Assembly: GCA_041906145.1 (NCBI GenBank)
Contig: JAYRJU010000010.1
Location: forward strand, 1 to 64,000
DNA: 64,000 nt
Source: SHVO01 sp041906145
GTDB lineage: Bacteria; Pseudomonadota; Alphaproteobacteria; Rhodospirillales; Rhodospirillaceae
Reading direction: 5' to 3'
In this document: positions 44,106-51,846 of the stretch, one piece after another
Position numbering within the stretch: the stretch's first letter is position 1
Layout: each line of letters starts with the position of its first letter
Translations under genes and position numbers: made by a program
The notes under the pieces: generated by a model
Database searches by the model: none
What the model saw: the letters and a program-made list of their open reading frames with translations, nothing else
Told to the model about the DNA's origin: nothing

Positions 44106-44465
44106 GCGCGCCAGCCAAAGCGGGATGATGGGCGGAAAAGAGACAAAATACCGGCGCTAAGCCACACATTATACGAGGTGCGAGGGATACCCCGGCAGGG
44201 TACGATGGCTCGGGTTTGCCGGTCGCCGCGGGGGCTCTCTATCTAGCATGTAACGTGATGCTCTCGCCGATCATCGCCACTACCGCGATGGTCCTCCCTG
44301 GTCAGCGTCATTAGCAACGCGCGCCGCTTGCGCGGGTGGGTATTCTGAGTGCTAGTTTCCGGCGGTGAAAAGATGCTTTCGAATGAGATGTCGTGAACGC
44401 ACTATCAAAATGTCCCGTTTCCACAAACCAAGTCCGAGAGCGGCGCTGTCCCGTGCTTGCGCGAC

Positions 44466-45557
44466 ATGGCTAAACCGCGAGGCCGAGCAATGAGGTTGTC
44501 GATCCCGAAAAGTGCGGGCGGCAGACTGGTGCTGGCCATCGCGCTGGCGGGCGCAGGTTTTGGCCTGTTCCTCACCGTCAGCTCACCCGTCAAGGAAGTT
44601 GCGTCCTACACATCCACAATTGGACCCGCGGAGAGGATCCTGGCCGTAAACGGCCGCATCCGTCCGCGCCTCCAGGTCGACATACGTCCGCCGGCAGGCG
44701 GAGCGTTGGTGGAGTTGCCTTTCGATGTCGGCCACCGCGTGAACCTGGGCGATGTGCTCGCCAGGATCGACGATGGTCCGGAAGCGGCCGCGATCGCAGT
44801 GGCACAAGCCGCGGTGCAGTCCCAGCAAGCTATACTCGCGCAAGCGCAGCGCGATCTCACCCGTTATGAGGCGCTGGGTGAATTCGCGACCGTGAAAGAC
44901 GTCGAACAACGGCGCCTCGCCGTCGTGGAGGGCGAACGAGAGCTCAAGCGCCGCACGGCGGCGGTCTCGCAAGCAACCGAATTACGCGAGCGCCGCGTAT
45001 TACGCGCGCCGTTTACCGGCGTTATTCTAGAGCGGCCCGTCGATCCGGGGCAAAACGTCGGCCCGGAGAATGTCATCTACCGCCTCGCCGATCTCTCCAC
45101 GCCCGAGATCGTTGCTGAAGTCGATGAAATCTACGCGGCGGAAATCCACCCTGGCATGGAGGCTTTGGTCAGCGTCCCGGGCCAGTCGGATACGGTACGG
45201 GCCACCGTCCTTCATATTGAGCCCCGCGTGGATCCGGGCACAGGCGCCCGCGATGTCCGCTTCACGCTCGATGGCGCTTTGACTGATCGCCCTGCAGGTC
45301 TGACTGTGACGATCAACATCGTCATCGAGCGGCGAACAAACGCCGTCAAGATCCCCCGCCGCGCAATCCGGCAGGCCGGCGGCAAAATGTCTGTGCTGAT
45401 CGCGGGCCCGGACGGCATTGTCCGCGACCGCGTTGTCACAATTGTCGACTGGCCGGCCGAGGACGTGATTGTCACGCACGGCCTCGAGGCGGGAGAACAT
45501 GTCCTCCTCAGTCCCACCGCCGCCAAACCCGGTGAAAAGGTGCGGATTATCAATTGA
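44466..45557 (+). CDS. HlyD/MacA-type periplasmic adaptor of an ABC exporter
   Basis: The 363-residue protein has an N-terminal membrane anchor (about residues 20-42), a lipoyl/barrel-sandwich domain (VNGRIRPRLQVDIRPPAGG), a coiled-coil hairpin (AIAVAQAAVQSQQAIL) and a beta-barrel (GTGARDVRFTLDG). It should link the ABC permease to an outer channel. It is followed by a permease and an ATPase gene. I use ATG 44466; TTG at 44457 is possible. Confidence 0.87.
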   Translation: MAKPRGRAMRLSIPKSAGGRLVLAIALAGAGFGLFLTVSSPVKEVASYTSTIGPAERILAVNGRIRPRLQVDIRPPAGGALVELPFDVGHRVNLGDVLARIDDGPEAAAIAVAQAAVQSQQAILAQAQRDLTRYEALGEFATVKDVEQRRLAVVEGERELKRRTAAVSQATELRERRVLRAPFTGVILERPVDPGQNVGPENVIYRLADLSTPEIVAEVDEIYAAEIHPGMEALVSVPGQSDTVRATVLHIEPRVDPGTGARDVRFTLDGALTDRPAGLTVTINIVIERRTNAVKIPRRAIRQAGGKMSVLIAGPDGIVRDRVVTIVDWPAEDVIVTHGLEAGEHVLLSPTAAKPGEKVRIIN

Positions 45558-45558
45558 T

Positions 45559-46764
45559 ATGAACGCCTACGCTTTCAAGCTGGCATTTCGTCATCTTTTC
45601 AGCCATCCCGCACAGACCGTGCTGCTGATGTCGGGTGTCGCGCTCGGCGTGAGTGTATTCATTTTCATGAGCGCACTCATCGGCGGCCTTGCCACCCTCC
45701 TGACCCTTCGTACCGTAGGCAGCATCCCGCATGTCGTCCTAGAGCAGCCCGATCGCGACCCTACCACTCTCTTTTCAAGCCCGGCGGTGCTCGCCGTGCT
45801 GCAAAAAGACCTGAGCCGCAGAAATCAGATTTCGGTCTGGCAATCCGCGGTCTCGATGGCCGAACAAACCCCGGGCGTCACCTTCGTCTCGCCGCAAATC
45901 CGCGGCGCGGCCTTTTTAGAACGTGGGCAGGCGGTTGCGTCGGTCGGTGTCATTGGCGTAACGCCCGGGAAACTTTCCGGCATCGCGAACATAGAAGCGG
46001 CAATCGTGGAAGGAAGCGGTGATCTGTTGACCGATGGCCTCTTGATCGGCAGCCGTCTGGCGAAAGATTTGGGCCTGCGGGTGGGTCAGACCGTGCATCT
46101 TACGTCGGACCGGGGCCGGGCGCGCAACCTTCGCATTGGCGGCATCTTCACATTAGGCGTCGCCAGCGCCGACCGGCAGGCCGTCTATATGAACTTTTCG
46201 ACCGCGCGGGCGCTTTTCGATCTCCCGACCGGAATTTCACGCATTGAAATCAAGGTGCAACCTGCCACCGATGCGGCACGCGTCGCCGCGCAATTGCGCA
46301 GCACCACAGCGCTGAAAGCCACCGCTTGGACGGAAGAAAACACCCAATTGTTTGAAGGCTTGGATGCGCAAGGCCGCACCGGGACCATCATCAAGATTTT
46401 TGCGATCGTAACGATAATCGTTGGCATCGCGAGCGCGATGTCGTTGGCGGTCATCCGCCGGCAATCCGAAATCGGGATCATGCGCGCCATGGGCGCGGGC
46501 AAAGGTTTCGTCGTTTTGGTCTTCGTGCTTGAGGGCACGCTCATCGGATTGATCGGCGCCCTGCTGGGCGCAAGTATAACGTGGCTTGCGATATCGCCGC
46601 TGCCGCCGGTCACGGAAGTCGCGCGCGGCGGGCTCCCCATCGACTCTGGTCAGGGCGCTTTCCTGCTCGCGGTCATCCTGACAACCTTGGCTGGGGCATT
46701 GGCTTCGATCCAGCCCGCACTCCGCGCCGCGCGGATCGATCCTGTCGAGGTGATTGGCTCATGA
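45559..46764 (+). CDS. MacB/LolE-type ABC permease
   Basis: The 401-residue protein has an N-terminal membrane helix, a large periplasmic domain (residues about 55-275) and three C-terminal helices with FtsX-type phrases (SLAVIRRQSEIGIMRAMGA). This layout suits tripartite efflux or lipoprotein-release permeases. It starts one base after the adaptor stop and overlaps the ATPase gene (ATGA). Confidence 0.88.
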   Translation: MNAYAFKLAFRHLFSHPAQTVLLMSGVALGVSVFIFMSALIGGLATLLTLRTVGSIPHVVLEQPDRDPTTLFSSPAVLAVLQKDLSRRNQISVWQSAVSMAEQTPGVTFVSPQIRGAAFLERGQAVASVGVIGVTPGKLSGIANIEAAIVEGSGDLLTDGLLIGSRLAKDLGLRVGQTVHLTSDRGRARNLRIGGIFTLGVASADRQAVYMNFSTARALFDLPTGISRIEIKVQPATDAARVAAQLRSTTALKATAWTEENTQLFEGLDAQGRTGTIIKIFAIVTIIVGIASAMSLAVIRRQSEIGIMRAMGAGKGFVVLVFVLEGTLIGLIGALLGASITWLAISPLPPVTEVARGGLPIDSGQGAFLLAVILTTLAGALASIQPALRAARIDPVEVIGS

Positions 46765-47447
46765 CGACGGACATGATCGCTTCCGTGCGCGGTCTCACCA
46801 AAAGCTTTGGAGACGAGGACACCCGGACGCAAGTCTTGAAGGGTATCGACCTCACGGTCCGGCGCGCCGAAATGGTTGCTCTGCTGGGCCCATCCGGATC
46901 CGGTAAAAGCACGCTGCTGACGATCCTCGGAACCCTCATGCGCGCGAGCGGCGGATGTCATGAAATGCTTGGCGTGGACCTCATGCATGCCGACGACGCC
47001 GAACGTACGGGGTTTCGCAGCCGCCATATCGGCTTCATTTTCCAGTTCCATCATCTTTTGCCCGATCTTACAGCCGTGGAAAACGTCATGATGCCGGCCG
47101 CTGCCGTGGCGGGCCGTGAAACATCCGCGATGCGCGGGCGCGCTTCAGAACTCTTGGATGCGGTCGGCCTGTCGGACCGCCGGGACTATCGTCCCGCGGC
47201 TATGTCGGGTGGACAGCGCCAACGCGTGGCGGTGGCGCGCGCTTTGATCAACCAGCCGGCCCTCGTTCTCGCGGATGAACCGACCGGCAATTTGGACCGT
47301 AAGACGGCAGACCAGGTGATTGCGCTCATCCACAGTATCAATCAGACGACCGGGACAAGCTTCATCATCTCGACCCACGACGAGCATGTGGCGGGGCAAT
47401 GTTCACGGCGCGTCGGCCTGCTCGACGGCCTCGTTGTACCAGCGTGA
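46761..47447 (+). CDS. LolD/MacB-type ABC ATPase
   Basis: The 228-residue ATPase has Walker A GPSGSGKSTL, the signature MSGGQRQRVAVARAL and Walker B LVLADEPTGNLD. It pairs with the permease it overlaps. With the HlyD adaptor the three form a MacAB-like exporter; the substrate is unknown. No FNR-type site is seen in front of this operon. Confidence 0.9.
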   Translation: MTTDMIASVRGLTKSFGDEDTRTQVLKGIDLTVRRAEMVALLGPSGSGKSTLLTILGTLMRASGGCHEMLGVDLMHADDAERTGFRSRHIGFIFQFHHLLPDLTAVENVMMPAAAVAGRETSAMRGRASELLDAVGLSDRRDYRPAAMSGGQRQRVAVARALINQPALVLADEPTGNLDRKTADQVIALIHSINQTTGTSFIISTHDEHVAGQCSRRVGLLDGLVVPA

Positions 47448-47480
47448 AGCGATGCACGCCCCAAGTCTCGGCATTACAGA

Positions 47481-47831
47481 TTAAGGCCGTACCTTCGGCG
47501 GCGCGCGCAGGCTCATGATGTAGGCGATCACATTGCGCCGATCTTCATCGGAAATGATGAAATTCGGCATATTGCGATGGGGCGACGACAAGAAGACATT
47601 GAGCCCCATGAGCGTCGTCGTTTTCGCGTTGGCGACCAGGTAAAAGTCCGGCGCGCTGAGGATCGAGAGTAAGGGGCTGCGGCGGCTGGCGATGTTGTGG
47701 CAATCGCTACAGGATTGCTGCGCATAAACGCGCCCTGCTCCCACATCGCCCGGGCCGAGATCAGTGTCCGCTAAGGCAGGTACGCCGGCGCAAAGATAAA
47801 GCGCCACGAGTGCGCGGGTCAGCATCTTCAT
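47481..47831 (-). CDS. Periplasmic monoheme cytochrome c
   Basis: The 116-residue protein has a signal peptide ending in VPALA and one heme site CSDCH (residues 41-45), with a late Met (HRNMPNF) as probable ligand. The ATG at 47831 is preferred over a GTG at 47840. The FNR-type box at 47894 lies 69 bases upstream. Confidence 0.87.
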   Translation of the reverse strand: MKMLTRALVALYLCAGVPALADTDLGPGDVGAGRVYAQQSCSDCHNIASRRSPLLSILSAPDFYLVANAKTTTLMGLNVFLSSPHRNMPNFIISDEDRRNVIAYIMSLRAPPKVRP

Positions 47832-47893
47832 GGGACTCACCTGTTCAGTGGCGTGGACACAAAAATCCTACGTCGGTCGCGGCTTACGCCGCG

Positions 47894-47907
47894 TTGACGC
47901 ATATCAA
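47894..47907. promoter_or_regulatory. FNR/FixK-type operator before a small cytochrome c gene
   Basis: TTGACGCATATCAA matches TTGA-N6-TCAA. Its centre is 69 bases before the ATG at 47831. Confidence 0.72.
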
Positions 47908-47926
47908 CCCGACGGCGGCGGGCGGC

Positions 47927-48292
47927 TTAGGGCGCGTCCGGCCGTTTGTCAGGAGCAGGTTTCAAGCTTTGGATATAAGCCACGAGCGCGTCTGTTTCGC
48001 GTTGCGTAATGAACACATTGTCCATAGCGCCATGTGGAAAGCGGATATAGCGGCGAAGGGCTTCCGGCGTCATTTTCGGATCCTGAGCGATCATGACAAA
48101 AGCGGGAGGCGTTCCGTCGCCGATTTTGCGGTTCGGTATTATTGCCGTCCCGACTTCATGGCAGCGCGCGCAAACCATTTGGGCTGTCGCGTTTACCGCT
48201 GTGGGCGTATCGGGCTTGGCATAAGACGGCGCCGCAGCTACGACAAACACGGCTATCAACGCCGATTTCATGGATAGCGATCTCTGTCTCAT
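47927..48292 (-). CDS. Periplasmic monoheme cytochrome c
   Basis: The 121-residue protein has a signal peptide (cut near PSYA) and one heme site CARCH (residues 41-45). It resembles the neighbouring small cytochrome and the C-terminal domain of the nuclease fusion in length and heme placement. The ATG at 48292 follows AAGGAGCG. Two FNR-type sites lie 100-125 bases upstream. Confidence 0.87.
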   Translation of the reverse strand: MRQRSLSMKSALIAVFVVAAAPSYAKPDTPTAVNATAQMVCARCHEVGTAIIPNRKIGDGTPPAFVMIAQDPKMTPEALRRYIRFPHGAMDNVFITQRETDALVAYIQSLKPAPDKRPDAP

Positions 48293-48387
48293 AGAACGCT
48301 CCTTAGATGTTAGGAATAGCGCGCAATCCGACCATCAAGCCGGGGTTGCCGTGAGTACGGAAAGTAATGGGATGCCGTTTCTTGGCG

Positions 48388-48401
48388 TTGACTGCGGTCA
48401 C
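48388..48401. promoter_or_regulatory. Near-match FNR/FixK-type site, left of a pair
   Basis: TTGACTGCGGTCAC differs from TTGA-N6-TCAA in the last base. Together with the site at 48410 it lies between the divergent cytochrome and BON-protein genes; the centres are 22 bases apart, two helical turns. Confidence 0.6.
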
Positions 48402-48409
48402 CATGCCCC

Positions 48410-48423
48410 TTGAGCGCGATCAA
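48410..48423. promoter_or_regulatory. FNR/FixK-type operator, right of a pair
   Basis: TTGAGCGCGATCAA matches TTGA-N6-TCAA. It can serve the BON gene at 48533 (116 bases away) and the cytochrome at 48292 (124 bases). Confidence 0.68.
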
Positions 48424-48532
48424 TGCGCCGTCTATAGCCGCCGTAATACCCTTCGCACGTCAAACATATGTGCATCCCGCGCGTGATTGGGAAAACAGCG
48501 GCGCACTCGCCTTCAGCATGAAAGGATCTGTC

Positions 48533-49183
48533 ATGACAGATATCGTCTTGCGTCAAAAGGTGCTTGATGAATTGCGATGGGAACCCAGCGTCAATGCGGC
48601 CCACATCGGGGTCACCGCGGACGCCGGGGTGATTACACTCACCGGCCACGTAACGACCTACACCGAGAAACTCCAGGCCGTGAAAGCCGCGCGGCGCATC
48701 AAGGGTGTATGCGCGATTGCCGACGACATCGAGGTACGTCACCCGTTCGACAAAAAGACGGCCGACGATGAAATCGCGAAACGCGCGTTATCTATTCTAC
48801 GATGGGATAACACACTCGCCGGCGAAACCATCACCGTCACGGTGCGCGACGGCTGGATCTCGCTCGCCGGCGAGGTCGAGTGGCAGTTCCAACGCGACTC
48901 CGCGGAAGAAGATGTCCACAAGCTCTCCGGCGTTCGCGGCGTAAAGAATTCCATCGTCATCAAGCCGCGCGTGATCCCGCAGGACATCAAGCTGAAGATC
49001 GAAGAATCGCTTAAACGCCGCGCAGCGATGGAATCATCAGGCATCACGGTTCGCGTGGAGCATGGCGATCGCGTTGTCCTTGAAGGCAAAGTCGACAACT
49101 GGGATGAGCGGTTCGCCGTCGAGAACGCGGCGTGGTCGGTCCCCGGCGTGCGAATGGTCGATAGCCGCCTGTATATTTCTTAA
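48533..49183 (+). CDS. Three-BON-domain protein
   Basis: The 216-residue protein carries three BON repeats, at about residues 5-70, 75-145 and 150-216, each with the GVTADAGVITLTGHV-like core (VTVRDGWISLAGEV, VRVEHGDRVVLEGKV). It has no signal peptide. BON domains bind phospholipid or act in osmotic and stress proteins. AAAGGA stands before the ATG at 48533. The hemerythrin and YjdF-family genes follow on the same strand. Confidence 0.85.
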   Translation: MTDIVLRQKVLDELRWEPSVNAAHIGVTADAGVITLTGHVTTYTEKLQAVKAARRIKGVCAIADDIEVRHPFDKKTADDEIAKRALSILRWDNTLAGETITVTVRDGWISLAGEVEWQFQRDSAEEDVHKLSGVRGVKNSIVIKPRVIPQDIKLKIEESLKRRAAMESSGITVRVEHGDRVVLEGKVDNWDERFAVENAAWSVPGVRMVDSRLYIS

Positions 49184-49250
49184 TGAGACCGCTCGCGTGC
49201 GGGTCGACACAGGGCTCGCACGCGCGCGCCTCCTTTGAGCGAGGCTCGGT

Positions 49251-49817
49251 ATGAACGCGCGCCCCGGATCGGCCACATTGGAGAAATTGAGACGGGACCA
49301 TCGGCTTTTTGCGCGTCTATTAAGGGCCGTAAGCCATCAGGTAGATCTCGTCGCGGCCGGAAGGACCGCCAATCGCCCCTTCCTAGCGGCGATTACCGCG
49401 TACTTTGAGTCCTACCCCTCCACGCACCATCACCCGTGCGAAGAACTAATTTACGGCCACCTCATCTGTCAGAGGCCCGGCGACGCGCGCGGCGTCTTTG
49501 CTCTTCTCGACGAACATCACGAACTAGCGCATCGCACGGATGCGTTGAGGATTGCTATCGAAGCCGTCGGGGAAGATGCAAAGAGCCGCGCGGTCTTCAT
49601 CTCGGAGGCACGCGCATTCGTCGCAGCGCAAATGGCCCATATCCACGCGGAAGAGACGCAATTTTTCCCGGATGCGGAAATTTTCCTCACCCCCATGCAA
49701 TGGGCGGAGATCGATCGCGGGCTCATCAGCCACGACGTATCCGGACCAGGTGCAATTCCCGCTATTCTCGCGCCCTTCGCTCAGTTCCTGCCCGCAGACA
49801 CAGCCTCGGAGGCTTGA
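49251..49817 (+). CDS. Hemerythrin-like HHE-domain protein
   Basis: The 188-residue protein has the four-helix HHE pattern with metal-binding residues in RRDHRLF, THHHPCEELIYGHL, DEHHEL and HIHAEETQFFP. Such diiron proteins bind or sense oxygen or nitric oxide, or help repair iron centres. There is no signal peptide, so it is cytoplasmic. The last codons overlap the next gene's FNR-type site. Confidence 0.85.
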   Translation: MNARPGSATLEKLRRDHRLFARLLRAVSHQVDLVAAGRTANRPFLAAITAYFESYPSTHHHPCEELIYGHLICQRPGDARGVFALLDEHHELAHRTDALRIAIEAVGEDAKSRAVFISEARAFVAAQMAHIHAEETQFFPDAEIFLTPMQWAEIDRGLISHDVSGPGAIPAILAPFAQFLPADTASEA

Positions 49818-49827
49818 CCACAATCAA
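49814..49827. promoter_or_regulatory. FNR/FixK-type operator overlapping a stop codon
   Basis: TTGACCACAATCAA matches TTGA-N6-TCAA. The TGA inside it is the stop of the hemerythrin gene. Its centre is 40 bases before the ATG at 49861, or 58 before an alternative ATG at 49879. Confidence 0.7.
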
Positions 49828-49860
49828 CGCCGCATCCGTGAGCAAGGATAGTGTCGACAA

Positions 49861-50514
49861 ATGCCCCGCGCCTTAACCATGTCTCGCCTGGAACGCACAC
49901 TTCTCGTGTTGGGAATGGGCACCTGGATGGTTGCAGCCATCGATCCCGTGGACCGGGCAACCTGGTTTCTGGAAAACATCCTGCTCGCGCTGGCCGTCGC
50001 CTGGATTATCTATACGTATCGAAAGTGGCGTCTTTCGCCCATATCCTACTGCCTCATCTTTATCTTCTTTTTGCTTCACGTCCTCGGGGCGCACTACACA
50101 TATTCGGTGACGCCTGTAGGCCATTGGCTTGATATCTTCTTCGGCCCAGGTCGAAATCATTATGACCGCGCCGTCCATTTCCTCTTTGGTCTGCTGCTCG
50201 CATCGCCTTTCCGCGAGCAGGTCCAACGCGCCACAGGATTACGCACGCGCACTGCATGGGGAGCGAGCGTGCTGATCATCACGTCCCTCAGCTCCGCTTA
50301 TGAACTCATGGAATGGCTTGTAGCGGAGATAGCCCGCCCGGCCGATGCCGGCGCATTTTTAGGCCTTCAAGGCGATGTCTTCGATGCTCAGAAAGATATG
50401 GGGCTAGCGATCCTCGGAGCGCTTATAAGTCTCGCAATAGCGGTGTTTTTCCGGTGGCTTGGCGTGCGCATCACGGCGCGCCGGCAGCCCGATTTATTTG
50501 CCCCGCGCGGCTAG
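49861..50514 (+). CDS. YjdF/DUF2238-family membrane protein
   Basis: The 217-residue protein has about six membrane helices and the DUF2238 phrases LHVLGAHYTYSVTP, NHYDRAVHFLFGLL and SSAYELMEWLVAE plus LQGDVFDAQKDM. Function is unknown. It is preceded by its own FNR-type box. The start may instead be the ATG at 49879. Confidence 0.82.
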   Translation: MPRALTMSRLERTLLVLGMGTWMVAAIDPVDRATWFLENILLALAVAWIIYTYRKWRLSPISYCLIFIFFLLHVLGAHYTYSVTPVGHWLDIFFGPGRNHYDRAVHFLFGLLLASPFREQVQRATGLRTRTAWGASVLIITSLSSAYELMEWLVAEIARPADAGAFLGLQGDVFDAQKDMGLAILGALISLAIAVFFRWLGVRITARRQPDLFAPRG

Positions 50515-50542
50515 ATTTTTCTTTTGACCGGTGCGCATGTCC

Positions 50543-50935
50543 CTATGGACGCGCCCGCAGATGGACGACCCCAATGCACCCGGAGTCGGGCTCAATAAAC
50601 CCGGCGACGATGACGCCGGCGTCCAGGCGTCCGTCGAGCGGCGCGCGCAGATGGCCGGGGCGCATCATATATGCGGATACATACCCCTCTTCAGTGATGA
50701 AGCCGCCGACGCTGAGGCTTGCGCCGCCCTCGGTTGTGCCCGGCTTAAAGGCGCCCTTCTCCAGCTTTACATCACGTAATACGAACGCGGAGCAATTTGC
50801 GGCGCCCATATCAGGCGCAGGCGTCGCGGCCCCATCATAAACACCGTCGTATTTAGAGCTGACATTGCTCGCGGCTTCGGCCGAGACGGACGCGAGCACG
50901 AGTACAAATGCGAGAACCGCCGAGCACTTCATCAT
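50543..50935 (-). CDS. Small exported protein, function unknown
   Basis: The 130-residue product has a signal peptide (cut near VSAEA) and two Cys in the mature part (CSAF, GCIG) that may form a disulfide. It follows the CBS/BON gene by ten bases, so it shares its transcript. Confidence 0.65.
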   Translation of the reverse strand: MMKCSAVLAFVLVLASVSAEAASNVSSKYDGVYDGAATPAPDMGAANCSAFVLRDVKLEKGAFKPGTTEGGASLSVGGFITEEGYVSAYMMRPGHLRAPLDGRLDAGVIVAGFIEPDSGCIGVVHLRARP

Positions 50936-50945
50936 GCCCTCCGAT

Positions 50946-51671
50946 CTAACGCGGACCGTCCGGGCGATCGTCGGGAACGGCGCTCACAACCATGCCGGTG
51001 TAGGGCTCGAACCAGAGCATCTGGTCGCGCACCCGCTTCACGCCTGGAATATTTTCCGCAGCGACCCGGATAGCGGTTCGCTGTTGCTCGCTGGTAATAA
51101 AACCCCAGAGATCGATGGCGCCGTCCTTTACGACAAAATGAAACTGGCGAGCGTTCCAAGGCTGCCTTTCGATTTCCTGCTCCAGCGCGCGCCGGATCGC
51201 CTCATCATCGTTGTGCCCGGCCGCGCGCGGCGGGCCGGCGGCAAGCGCGTGAAGGAGATTGGCGCGCGCGAGGATGCCGACAACCTTTCCGTCGCGGACA
51301 ACGGGCAGACGCTTGACGTGCTTGCGCTCCATCAACTCAACGGCCACATCGAGCGGCATATCCTCGGTCGTAACGACCACGTCACGGGTCATGACGTCAA
51401 ATACGGCCCGCGCATGACTATGGACGTATTCGTTCGCCAACCTGCCCTGGCTTAGGATGAACTCAAGCCAGTGCGGGCGGTGCTTCTCCGTACCGATCTC
51501 GGTGCGCCGGAGGAAGTCGCCTTCTGTAACAATCCCGAGAAGGACGCCAGCTGAAGTTATGACAGGAAGGCCGCTGACGCGTTCCTTCAACATGAGCTTA
51601 GCCGCGTCGGCAATGCTGGTGTCCGGCGCGACCGAGATGACCTCCTGGGTCATCACATCTCCGACTTTCAT
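50946..51671 (-). CDS. CBS-pair protein with C-terminal BON domain
   Basis: The 241-residue protein has two CBS motifs (residues about 1-60 and 85-145) and a BON domain (about 165-225, VVKDGAIDLWGFI). CBS pairs sense adenine nucleotides. Two FNR-type sites lie upstream at 51734 and 51757. It shows no signal peptide. Confidence 0.87.
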   Translation of the reverse strand: MKVGDVMTQEVISVAPDTSIADAAKLMLKERVSGLPVITSAGVLLGIVTEGDFLRRTEIGTEKHRPHWLEFILSQGRLANEYVHSHARAVFDVMTRDVVVTTEDMPLDVAVELMERKHVKRLPVVRDGKVVGILARANLLHALAAGPPRAAGHNDDEAIRRALEQEIERQPWNARQFHFVVKDGAIDLWGFITSEQQRTAIRVAAENIPGVKRVRDQMLWFEPYTGMVVSAVPDDRPDGPR

Positions 51672-51733
51672 ACGCGTGCCTCCATGAGCGCCACTGTACT
51701 CCGACGACGATAAATGGTGGGCCGCCCACAGCG

Positions 51734-51747
51734 TTGATTTCGATCAA
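51734..51747. promoter_or_regulatory. FNR/FixK-type operator, CBS-gene side
   Basis: TTGATTTCGATCAA is the consensus form. Its centre is 69 bases before the CBS-gene ATG at 51671. It is 23 bases from the second box. Confidence 0.78.
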
Positions 51748-51756
51748 CCCTTATCG

Positions 51757-51770
51757 TTGACCGAAATCAA
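51757..51770. promoter_or_regulatory. FNR/FixK-type operator, L,D-transpeptidase side
   Basis: TTGACCGAAATCAA matches TTGA-N6-TCAA and is centred 83 bases before the ATG at 51847. Confidence 0.75.
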
Positions 51771-51846
51771 GGGAAAGCCGCCGTCGCCTGCCTACCCTCC
51801 AGGCAGAGCGGTGCGCATGAGCGCCCGATGAGAAAAAGGGTTATCT

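Noticed and set aside
49194..49224. CGCGTGCG/CGCACGCG hairpin as terminator between BON and hemerythrin genes
   Set aside because: No T-run follows, and the gene order suggests one transcript; kept only as a possible stem.
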